Part shown: positions 6,901-11,548 of the stretch, one piece after another
Layout: every line of letters begins with the position of its first letter
Position numbering within the stretch: the first letter of the stretch is position 1
Assembly: GCA_031417525.1 (NCBI GenBank)
Contig: JANOVT010000258.1
Location: 1-11,548, forward strand
Direction: 5' to 3'
DNA length: 11,548 bases
Origin: JAIBBG01 sp031417525
GTDB lineage: Bacteria; Bacteroidota; Bacteroidia; Flavobacteriales_D; Sanyastnellaceae
Translations under genes and position numbers: made by a program
The notes under the pieces: model-generated
The model's database searches: none
What the model was told of the DNA's origin: nothing
Seen by the model: only the letters and a program-made list of their open reading frames with translations

Positions 6901-8214
6901 GAGGAAATCATCATTGAAAGGAAGAACAAAAGCAGATCGAATGTGTTGGTGTATCCGCAGCCTGAATTCGATACTAACGGGAAAATCATAGGTGTCATCA
7001 TCATGGGCTTTGATGTTACCGAACAACTCAACGCCAAAAATGAATTGTTGATTGCAAAAAACATTGCAGAGAGTAAAACACTTCTTGCGGAAGAAGCTGT
7101 GAAATCGAAGCAGCAGTTTCTGAGTAACATGAGCCATGAAATCAGAACACCGATGAACGCCATCATTGGATTTACTAAAGTGGTATTAAAAACAGATCTT
7201 ACTGAAAAACAAAAAGAATACATCACCGCGATCAAAATGAGTGGTGATGCGTTGATAGTATTGATCAACGACATTCTGGATCTTGCTAAAGTGGATTCCG
7301 GCAAAATGACTTTCGAACAAACGTCATTCAACCTGAGAGAATCGCTTTCAGGCATGTTGCGTCTTTTTGAAACCAAAGTGATCGAGAACAACACCGTCCT
7401 GGAAGGAGAATTTGATCACTCCATTCCCGAAATTCTCATCGGTGATCCATTGCGATTGAGACAAATCATTTTAAACCTTCTGAGTAATGCCGTAAAATTC
7501 ACAGAAGGCGGGCTGATAAAGTTGCGTGTCGATATTCAACATGAGAATGCAACTGATATTGATCTGGAATTCTCCGTTTCAGATACAGGCATTGGCATAC
7601 CGGAATCACAATTGAACAGCATATTTCAAAATTTCCAACAAGCATCCACTGATACAACAAAAATTTATGGTGGCACCGGATTAGGTCTTGCGATTGTCAA
7701 ACAGTTGGTTGAATTGCAAGGAGGCACCATATCCGTAGAAAGCAAACTTAAAAAAGGTTCTGTGTTTCATTTCACGTTGAAATTTAAAAAAACTCCGGTC
7801 ATTGCTAAAAGTGGACAAACGCAAAAAAAAACTTCGCTTCATCAAAAAAAACGCACACTTAAAATATTGGTTGCGGAAGATGTGCCACTTAATCAGCTAT
7901 TGATGAAAACGATCCTAAGTGACTTTGGATTTAATGCAGACATTGTAGAAAACGGCCAACTGGCCATAGATCAACTAAAGTCGCAAAAGTATGATCTCGT
8001 TTTGATGGATATTCAGATGCCCGTAATGAATGGCTTTGAAGCCACAAATTACATCCGTAAAACTTTGCTCTCGAATATCCCTATCATTGCGTTGACAGCC
8101 GATGTTACAACCGTGGATACTGCAAAATGCCGGGAAGCGGGAATGAATGACTACGTGTCAAAGCCGATTGATGAGAAAGAGCTGTATGACAAAATAATTT
8201 CTTCTTTAAATTAG
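3922..8214 (+). CDS. CheB-CheR-PAS hybrid histidine kinase with C-terminal receiver
   Basis: A single 1430-residue cytoplasmic protein combining two chemotaxis enzymes with a hybrid kinase. Residues about 38-220: CheB methylesterase with its catalytic triad present (S47 in SIGASAGG, H74 in QHLSPDH, D166 in GSASDGTRG). About 244-505: CheR methyltransferase, with NVTEFFRD, the SAM-binding VAGCATGEEVYSIAM (344-358) and SCRNLMIYLD. About 548-663: a PAS-like region. About 683-763: a long coiled coil of NEELQS/NEEIVSS-type heptads, characteristic of CheB/CheR fusion kinases. Two PAS domains follow at about 763-880 and 915-1035 (ending MGFDVTEQ). HisKA has H1072 in SHEIRTP; HATPase has N1189, D1221 (SDTGIGIP) and GGTGLGLA. 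The C-terminal receiver has E1319-D1320, phosphoacceptor D1363 (LMDIQMPVMNG), T1392 and K1414-P1415. Every domain appears catalytically intact. CheB lacks its usual N-terminal receiver. No receptor, CheA or CheW is nearby, so the methylation target is unknown. Domain calls are firm; the pathway is not. Confidence 0.94.
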   Translation: MKAQQLPLKKKASAKSISTAGMPSVKKKTEPAKELVHPFTVVSIGASAGGLEAITQLLKNLSPNTGMAFIYVQHLSPDHKSLLAPILSKVTTMVVQEIDDMEKMKPDNVYIIPYDKDIEVTDGHIKLIPRLRNKTANLSIDVLFSSLAETHKENVIGVVLSGSASDGTRGLREIKLAGGLTFAQDSSAKFISMPHSAIAAGVVDFVLSPKEIALKLNWISKHPQVNKLSMKASPEDEIENDDPYLKLIFQQLQREKGVDFGLYKKSTIKRRILRRLLIHRLTTIKQYTQYLTKNKTELDLLYQDLLINVTEFFRDKEAFDMLKKTIFPRLLKSKTKGETLRIWVAGCATGEEVYSIAMMLRELQGSKTNHIPFQIFASDLSASAISDARNAEYTVQQVKNVSPKRLQQFFTLTNGKYCISKSLREACIFAEHNVLRDPPFSKMDFISCRNLMIYLDHAAQKKLISNFHFSLNAGGCLLLGKSETIGTTEALFSEVNKRHKIYSKKKSSGISAFADVIGNKSSSKNSTRKIISKVPPKKNDTTHRGNLGIALDSALLAHYMPASVIINHDFEIMQFRGKTDLYLKHPTGKATFNVLKMARPEISFDLRTAIQQSIKTKKPVHKSKIEIDHHESEETTLLVNFDVSQIEVDGEEPLLMIVFSGQEIDSPTETKGRKSSFIAKDRKIKKLEEALATARLDLNSFMHDQEAVNEELQSANEEIVSSNEELQSLNEELETSKEEIESTNEELTTSNHELLTRNQQVEGLNSYFEVIQSTIQEPMLILDKEMRIRSANLSFYKTFHTAEEDCIGRSLYKLGDGYWNTLQIKTMLEDVVPNNNSFQNFELEFNIAKEGVKTMLLNAHRIIRQNPREELIVMTTVDVSEVRRLAIELQLKENKILEAQLEIEKKAKEVLTASNEYFRHLVKALPAAVYSCDSNGKITFYNDAAEKIWGRKPNLKKDMWCGSYKLFNPDGTLISADQSPMARCIQEGMAILGEEIIIERKNKSRSNVLVYPQPEFDTNGKIIGVIIMGFDVTEQLNAKNELLIAKNIAESKTLLAEEAVKSKQQFLSNMSHEIRTPMNAIIGFTKVVLKTDLTEKQKEYITAIKMSGDALIVLINDILDLAKVDSGKMTFEQTSFNLRESLSGMLRLFETKVIENNTVLEGEFDHSIPEILIGDPLRLRQIILNLLSNAVKFTEGGLIKLRVDIQHENATDIDLEFSVSDTGIGIPESQLNSIFQNFQQASTDTTKIYGGTGLGLAIVKQLVELQGGTISVESKLKKGSVFHFTLKFKKTPVIAKSGQTQKKTSLHQKKRTLKILVAEDVPLNQLLMKTILSDFGFNADIVENGQLAIDQLKSQKYDLVLMDIQMPVMNGFEATNYIRKTLLSNIPIIALTADVTTVDTAKCREAGMNDYVSKPIDEKELYDKIISSLN

Positions 8215-8530
8215 TGCAACCACTTGCATTCAGATAAAATCAATACATTCGATATTGGAAGCTAGGTAAAAAAAAATAGATTCCTTTCTTCCTTCGCTTA
8301 TCACAGCCACTAAAAAATATTGGATGTGGAGTACTGATCTGCGTCGTTGGCCTGATTGCGGTAGGACTACTTCTGGACTTGAAACCACCACATGGTGGTA
8401 AGCAGATGCGCTCTGAAACGTTAATCCGAAACGTATCACACATTACAATGAATCAAATCAAACCAATAAAAAATCGAATTGCAGAAATACAAACTTTTTA
8501 CATGCTTGAGATGTGAGTTCGAGTTTCTTC
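8215..8530. other. Convergent intergenic gap
   Basis: These 316 bp separate the end of the CheB/CheR kinase from the end of the minus-strand outer-membrane gene. A short stem (TGCAA, CCAC, TTGCA at 8215-8228) follows the kinase stop directly but lacks a T-run. A GC-containing palindrome lies at 8384-8399. A plus-strand frame at 8280-8521 contains a hydrophobic stretch (LICVVGLIAVGLLLD), but its only ATG codons come after that stretch, and two minus-strand frames of 67 and 69 codons overlap each other. None is supported as a gene. Confidence 0.45.
8384..8399. terminator. Palindrome in the convergent gap, possible bidirectional termination hairpin
   Basis: ACCACC, an ACAT loop and GGTGGT make a strong 6-bp stem between two converging genes, where transcription from both sides should stop. 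No T-run follows on either strand, so it does not fit the usual intrinsic terminator form and could equally be a protein-binding dyad. Confidence 0.25.
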
Positions 8531-10378
8531 TCAATCATAGGTAATTGCCGAAGGTTTTGAAAATGCGAAAGATCTGAATTTGACAGAAAAACCGGTAACC
8601 GGATTAAACTTTGTGTATTTATTGTTTCCATCAGGAAGATTCGGATAAAATCCAAAGGACAACTGAAAGCTACTCGTCAAGAGATTTTCATTTCTGAATA
8701 ACATGCCCACAGCGTACGACTGATAAATGCGACCATCGAACATGTGAGCGTCATCGTTTTTTAGCGCACCAAAACCAATTAAGACTAATGGCGCAAAATG
8801 AAACCCGATAAAACTGTACGGCGAGTAGATCACACTTTCTAAATTCAATAACATTTTGCTCGTACCGGTGATAGACCCATTACTGAACCCATAAAGTTCA
8901 TCCGGCCGCAGAGTGATTCGCTCCAGAGGCGTCTTATTAAAACCATCGACATATTTCCAATAGATGAATTGCCGGAAATACCACTTGTTACTTTTGAGTA
9001 AATCCGTGAAGTAGAATGCCCCGAGATTGATGGTGGAGCTGTTGTCCTTCCTATTGTAAAAACTGCCATACGCAGCGCTTACAGAAAAATAGCCGACATT
9101 GTCGATATGCATTCCTTTTGAAATATCAAAGCCACCATAATTGCGAGGAGAGTTTTGTTCTTTGTAAAAAAGTCCGTAAGTAAATTTCAGAACAAGACCT
9201 TCCGGTATATCTTCATTTGCGCCAAAACGAAAAATGTATTGGTCCTTATAAAATTTGCTCACCGACAAACCGATACTACCAAGGAATAAGGAAGAGTTTG
9301 AATTCACCTTGTTGGTGTCAATATCAAATGAAGGTCGTTGATTATAGTTTATTTGGGAGTATCGGACTGCCGCTACTGTATTACTTAGTCTGCTATTTGT
9401 GCGTTTGCCAAGTTTTGTATGAATACTATTTCCAACCCACATGTCTACATTATGATAGCTCAGAGGAATCCGACGAGTTGCATCATCACCGGCAGGAGTA
9501 AATTCATATTTCCCCCATGTTTTCGCTATTGAAGCGCCACCGGCCCACTTTGTGAGCGAAGAATAAAAAGGTCTTTCAATGGCCAATTCACTTCGGACCA
9601 CGTCATTCGTTTTTATCAACGTAGCATTCGATGAAATAAAAGTATTTGAAATATTGCCCACATAGTAGCTTGTGGCCAACTGATAATCACCATTTGTTTT
9701 ATAATTAACGAATTGCTCGAGACGTTGGCCACTTCCCCCAATATTTTTATCTCTTACAGTAAGGCGCACATTGTTTAACCCCACCCGAATCGGTACTACG
9801 AGTGCCCATTTATCTAAAACATATACTTTGACGTCCACACTATCTCTACCCGGAGCGTCCGCATCCATTACATAAATGTGCGCATCACTCACATAACCCA
9901 CACCGCGAATCAATCGCTCCGATTCGCTGATTTTAAGCAAGTCCAATGGCTCGAGTGTTTCAAAAAGCAAAAGATTCCGAATGATTCTTTTTCTCGTCCT
10001 GATGTGGTACTTGTTGCCCACTTTTTGAAGGGAGTTTTGTTCCGGTTGCCAGAGTGTATCACTCACAGAGTTGCCAAAAGGATCTAGTACACTGACCTCG
10101 ATTTGTCTGATAATTTTACCGTCGTACTTTAGATTGGGGTCTACATTTTTCTTTTTATTTGTAGTTGGCTTTTTTTGATACTTCTGAGGGGCAGGATCCA
10201 CAAAAACAGCATGAAAGAGAAATTTGGTAGACTTATGTTTGTAGGCGAACTTCTTGATCTTTTTATACACCGCCAAAGTATCACGACGCTCAGGTGGTTG
10301 CTCGACAGTCTGCGATTCACCAATGATAGCTATGCATAGAGCGAACAGCAAAAAGAGAAATCTTTTTGTAGTAAGCAT
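8531..10378 (-). CDS. Outer-membrane beta-barrel protein with POTRA-like N-terminal region (BamA/TamA-like)
   Basis: From the ATG at 10378 this is a 615-residue protein beginning with a clear signal peptide (MLTTKRFLFLLFALCIAIIG, cleavage probably near ESQ/T), so it is exported. A Lys-rich linker follows. Residues about 85-195 look like a POTRA-type periplasmic module (DGKIIRQIEVSVLDPFG, then RTRKRIIRNLLLFETLEPLD and ESERLIRGVGYVSDAHI). The rest is rich in alternating polar/aromatic strands ending in a region with FQLSFGFYPN and FSVKFRSFAF, consistent with a barrel of the BamA/TamA or surface-antigen superfamily. Its client or cargo is unknown; essential BamA proteins usually have more POTRA modules, so this is probably an accessory relative. 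The frame stays open to 10483, but that extension would put charged, Cys-containing residues before the signal peptide and runs antisense to a response-regulator relic. An ATG at 10420 is a second option. It appears transcribed alone, convergent to the kinase gene. Confidence 0.8.
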   Translation of the reverse strand: MLTTKRFLFLLFALCIAIIGESQTVEQPPERRDTLAVYKKIKKFAYKHKSTKFLFHAVFVDPAPQKYQKKPTTNKKKNVDPNLKYDGKIIRQIEVSVLDPFGNSVSDTLWQPEQNSLQKVGNKYHIRTRKRIIRNLLLFETLEPLDLLKISESERLIRGVGYVSDAHIYVMDADAPGRDSVDVKVYVLDKWALVVPIRVGLNNVRLTVRDKNIGGSGQRLEQFVNYKTNGDYQLATSYYVGNISNTFISSNATLIKTNDVVRSELAIERPFYSSLTKWAGGASIAKTWGKYEFTPAGDDATRRIPLSYHNVDMWVGNSIHTKLGKRTNSRLSNTVAAVRYSQINYNQRPSFDIDTNKVNSNSSLFLGSIGLSVSKFYKDQYIFRFGANEDIPEGLVLKFTYGLFYKEQNSPRNYGGFDISKGMHIDNVGYFSVSAAYGSFYNRKDNSSTINLGAFYFTDLLKSNKWYFRQFIYWKYVDGFNKTPLERITLRPDELYGFSNGSITGTSKMLLNLESVIYSPYSFIGFHFAPLVLIGFGALKNDDAHMFDGRIYQSYAVGMLFRNENLLTSSFQLSFGFYPNLPDGNNKYTKFNPVTGFSVKFRSFAFSKPSAITYD

Positions 10379-10422
10379 TAAAATTACCGTTAGCATCAAA
10401 CCAAAAATGGCGAACTTCATAA

Positions 10423-10448
10423 CAAATACCTTATAGAGTTTGCGCAAA
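10423..10448 (-). promoter_or_regulatory. Possible promoter of the outer-membrane barrel gene
   Basis: On the minus strand a TTTG (10448-10445) is followed 16 bases later by TATTTG (10428-10423). This loosely resembles the Bacteroidota promoter pair TTTG and TAnnTTTG, but the TA of the second element is not at the proper spacing. If real, transcription would begin close to the ATG at 10420 and favour the start at 10378. Weak evidence. Confidence 0.2.
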
Positions 10449-10474
10449 TACTTGCAGAATTTACACGTGGTTGT

Positions 10475-10805
10475 CTTGCGCAAACCAATATGGCGAATGA
10501 AATCAAAGTATTCGATAATAGATTAGACTAGATTGAAACTATCAAGGAGAATAAGAATTCCCCCTGAAATGTTGCCCGAACTCATGCTTTTAGAACTTAG
10601 AATGTCCATCATGGATGGATGGCCATTCCTGAATGATTATGCCACACCCCGGCCGCAATTCGATAAAAAAGTAACTATCTAGGTGTTGTCTTCATCGATT
10701 TCACCGGATGAAGTTGTGAGGGCAAAGACTATTTCTGAAGTCTCCGATTATATCATCAAACCTATAAGCAAAGATCGAATTGTGAATCTTATCAGCACAT
10801 TGTGA
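10475..10805 (+). pseudogene. Decayed single-domain response regulator
   Basis: Reading piecewise on the plus strand recovers a receiver of a Bacteroidota single-domain family. The first piece, AQTNMANEIKVFDNRLD, ends in TAG at 10529-10531 and continues in the same frame as IETIKENKNSP. A +1 shift in a run of five Cs (10560-10564) then leads into EMLPELMLLELRMSIMDGW. A second TAG at 10680-10682 interrupts it after KKVTI, and the frame resumes as VLSSSISPDEVVRAK and SEVSDYIIKPISKDRI, ending at TGA 10803. The phosphoacceptor position reads Glu (LLELRM) where the family has Asp, and MP has become MS. The N-terminal acidic motif could not be found. Two nonsense codons, a frameshift and active-site loss together mean it is dead. 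It is not one of the three upstream receivers: the SSSI, SEVSDYIIKP and MDGW signatures differ from theirs. Confidence 0.82.
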
Positions 10806-10951
10806 ATTCAATCTGAAAAAAGTCGTTTCATTTAAAGGTGCTTAGTTATCCGGATCACTTTTGTACAGTAAAAAATGCTTCTATGGTTTAGTGTGCCCAT
10901 AGCAATGTAGCTTACTGAAAGGTCAGGTGCAGGGCTTGATATCATTCCTGA

Positions 10952-10980
10952 TCCATTCCTCGCAAAGGAGCGCGAATGGA
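10952..10980. repeat. Stem-loop with perfect 7-bp outer arms
   Basis: TCCATTC (10952-10958) pairs with GAATGGA (10974-10980). Inside lies a CGC/GCG stem with an AAAGGA loop, separated by a small internal loop. No coding role is evident. Confidence 0.5.
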
Positions 10981-11001
10981 CGGAGGCATTAGTGACAAGT
11001 T

Positions 11002-11030
11002 GGTTGTAAGTCCTACCGGACTTGTAAACC
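11002..11030. repeat. Long stem-loop with TACC loop
   Basis: GGTTGTAAGTCC, loop TACC and GGACTTGTAAACC fold into a stem of six Watson-Crick pairs. The stem is extended by two G-T pairs and four more pairs across one bulged A. It is not followed by a T-run, so it does not look like a simple terminator. Confidence 0.5.
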
Positions 11031-11045
11031 AGCCATTGGACACGA

Positions 11046-11074
11046 GGAGAACCATCACTTCTTTCCGGATGACA
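11046..11074 (-). repeat. Intergenic repeat of the 'CHPERSEGS' kind
   Basis: The minus strand reads TGTCATCCGGAAAGAAGTGA and then TGGTTCTCC. This resembles the widespread intergenic repeat of the form TGTCATCC-GAacGAAGTGAgG-ATCT, whose false translation gives CHPERSEGS-like peptides. Recognition is from memory of that pattern; this copy is diverged. Confidence 0.4.
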
Positions 11075-11138
11075 AGTGCGCGCATGATGTAGGATTTTTG
11101 GCCCTTCGGGCACTGTCATTAAGTTAAGGAATTCATGA

Positions 11139-11160
11139 AGCTCCAGAGGAGCGCAATATT
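11139..11160 (+). repeat. GCTCC-nnn-GGAGC palindromic repeat, copy 1
   Basis: AGCTCC-AGA-GGAGCG followed by CAATATT. Same orientation as copy 2 (11189). It matches the consensus AGCTCCGTAGGAGCG plus an AT-rich CATATT-like tail derived from all four copies. Confidence 0.65.
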
Positions 11161-11188
11161 CTTAGAAATAATGCGCGGGCTGAATGCA

Positions 11189-11210
11189 AGCTCCGTAGGA
11201 GCGGCATATC
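11189..11210 (+). repeat. GCTCC-nnn-GGAGC palindromic repeat, copy 2
   Basis: AGCTCC-GTA-GGAGCG followed by GCATATC. Same orientation as copy 1 (11139), starting 50 bp later; closest to the consensus together with copy 4. Confidence 0.7.
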
Positions 11211-11270
11211 ATGTTTTATAGATCGCGATAAAAAATTCTGAATGCCTGGATTTCATTTGGATGTGTAAAA

Positions 11271-11291
11271 ATATGTCGCTCCGATGGAGCT
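11271..11291 (-). repeat. GCTCC-nnn-GGAGC palindromic repeat, copy 3 (inverted)
   Basis: The plus strand reads ATATGTC then GCTCC-GAT-GGAGCT, so the tail lies on the left and the copy is inverted relative to copies 1 and 2. Confidence 0.7.
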
Positions 11292-11321
11292 GGAACGCCG
11301 TCTTCGGATCACCAAACTACT

Positions 11322-11343
11322 AACATGTCGCTCCTACGGAGCT
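11322..11343 (-). repeat. GCTCC-nnn-GGAGC palindromic repeat, copy 4 (inverted)
   Basis: The plus strand reads AACATGTC then GCTCC-TAC-GGAGCT, the same orientation as copy 3 and inverted relative to copies 1 and 2. Its palindrome core (GCTCC-TAC-GGAGC) is the exact reverse complement of copy 2's. Confidence 0.7.
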
Positions 11344-11351
11344 CTATTAAT

Positions 11352-11492
11352 TCATTCGTAAAATTGGAAGTGCTGCTTAAGGGCACTTCTAATAACCTCT
11401 TTTACGAATCGACCAAATTCGATTTTGAGTATATTTTTATAAAATAAGCCGATGTTGATTTCGCCGAATACTTCGTCAAATATCAGTTCCAT
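11352..11492 (-). CDS. Doubtful small reading frame (46 codons), unknown
   Basis: A minus-strand ATG at 11492 opens a 46-residue frame starting MELIFDEVFGEINIG and ending KQHFQFYE before TGA. The C-terminal half looks amphipathic (GRFVKEVIRSALKQH). It starts 18 bases after a stop codon in the same frame that may close a gene entering from the right edge. No Shine-Dalgarno sequence is visible, no family was recognised, and much of the frame coincides with inverted repeats (11354-11409), so chance is a serious alternative. Confidence 0.22.
   Translation of the reverse strand: MELIFDEVFGEINIGLFYKNILKIEFGRFVKEVIRSALKQHFQFYE
11354..11409. repeat. Nested inverted repeats (10-bp outer, 7-bp inner arms)
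   Basis: ATTCGTAAAA (11354-11363) is perfectly complementary to TTTTACGAAT (11400-11409). Within it GAAGTGC (11367-11373) pairs with GCACTTC (11383-11389). The outer arm runs into a further 6-bp dyad, AATCGA/TCGATT, at 11407-11424. Transcribed, this would give a long stem with internal loop. It could be a terminator-like structure, a small mobile-element relic or a binding site. Confidence 0.6.
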
Positions 11493-11540
11493 AGCTATGG
11501 CTATGCAACTTCAATTTTCCTCGTCTTCGACGAAATCAAC
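11454..11540. repeat. Inverted repeat pair at the right edge
   Basis: GTTGATTTCGCCG (11454-11466) matches the reverse complement of CGACGAAATCAAC (11528-11540) at 12 of 13 positions, with about 61 bases between. A smaller dyad, CATAGC-TATG-GCTATG, sits between the arms at 11490-11505. Confidence 0.55.
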
Positions 11541-11548
11541 TATCGCGA
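11511..11548 (-). CDS. Possible 3' end of a gene entering from beyond the window
   Basis: The last bases read on the minus strand as an open frame ending AIVDFVEDEEN before a TGA at 11513-11511. Only 11 complete codons are visible, so it may be the C-terminus of a real gene or nothing. The acidic end is compatible with a soluble protein tail. Confidence 0.2.
   Translation of the reverse strand, partial: AIVDFVEDEEN

Larger units (their letters stand above)
10806..11351. other. Gene-free island of hairpins and repeat-like sequence
   Basis: No credible gene is present. A 95-codon minus-strand frame (10832-11119) owes its reading to repeat-like DNA and contains CHPERSDGSP, a phrase often seen when intergenic repeats are translated by mistake. 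The island holds stem-loops at 10952-10980 and 11002-11030, a GCCC/GGGC hairpin near 11101-11111, and four GCTCC/GGAGC palindromes between 11139 and 11343. Together these suggest decayed mobile or REP-like DNA, or a structured transcript. Confidence 0.5.

Noticed and set aside
6852..7394. Minus-strand open frame of 180 codons
   Set aside because: It is antisense to the well-supported PAS/HisKA/HATPase part of the CheB/CheR kinase and shows no family features; the same holds for the other antisense frames over the kinases and receivers.
8215..8228. TGCAA-CCAC-TTGCA stem right after the large kinase stop as a terminator
   Set aside because: The stem is only five pairs, AT-rich, and is not followed by a T-run.
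8415..8434. Direct repeat GAAACGT spaced by 6 bp in the convergent gap
   Set aside because: Two 7-bp copies in a convergent, probably promoterless region are easily explained by chance.
8280..8521. Frame containing a hydrophobic stretch that looks like a membrane helix
   Set aside because: There is no start codon before the hydrophobic stretch, and two other frames on the opposite strand are equally open, so none is supported.
10832..11119. Minus-strand frame of 95 codons
   Set aside because: It contains CHPERSDGSP, typical of falsely translated intergenic repeats, and runs through stem-loops; not a protein gene.

Overview
The window looks like a chromosomal piece of a Bacteroidota genome; the order cannot be fixed from the sequence. 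Grounds for this are the low-to-moderate GC, gene starts without clear Shine-Dalgarno sequences, small single-domain receivers of the Rcp/CheY-like type common in that phylum, an outer-membrane barrel protein of Bacteroidota style, and short GCTCC/GGAGC palindromes between genes. No tRNA, rRNA, CRISPR array or intact transposase was seen.

Left part (1-3658, + strand): after about 370 bases without a convincing gene come four closely packed genes. Three are tandem, homologous single-domain response regulators (371-814, 820-1263, 1260-1715; spacing 5 bp, then an ATGA overlap). The fourth is a soluble PAS histidine kinase (1721-3658) whose single PAS domain lies between two blocks of a 21-residue repeat, seven copies before it and six after. 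This looks like one operon in which the kinase could feed phosphate to one or more of the small receivers.

Middle (3922-8214, + strand): after a 263-bp gap comes one very large gene encoding CheB methylesterase, CheR methyltransferase, a coiled coil, PAS-type domains, HisKA/HATPase and a C-terminal receiver in one 1430-residue chain. No receptor, CheA or CheW lies nearby, so this is probably a stand-alone signalling hub rather than a classical chemotaxis cluster. The upstream kinase/receiver set is a plausible partner.

Right part: a 316-bp gap separates this gene from a convergent minus-strand gene (8531-10378) for a secreted outer-membrane beta-barrel protein with an N-terminal POTRA-like region. 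Its 5' flank overlaps or abuts the decayed remains of another response regulator (about 10475-10805, + strand), broken by two stop codons and a frameshift and lacking the phosphoacceptor Asp. From about 10840 to 11350 lies a gene-free island of hairpins and repeat-like sequence, including four copies of a GCTCC-nnn-GGAGC palindrome. The last 200 bases hold nested inverted repeats that coincide with a doubtful 46-codon minus-strand reading frame, preceded by what may be the 3' end of a gene running in from beyond the window.
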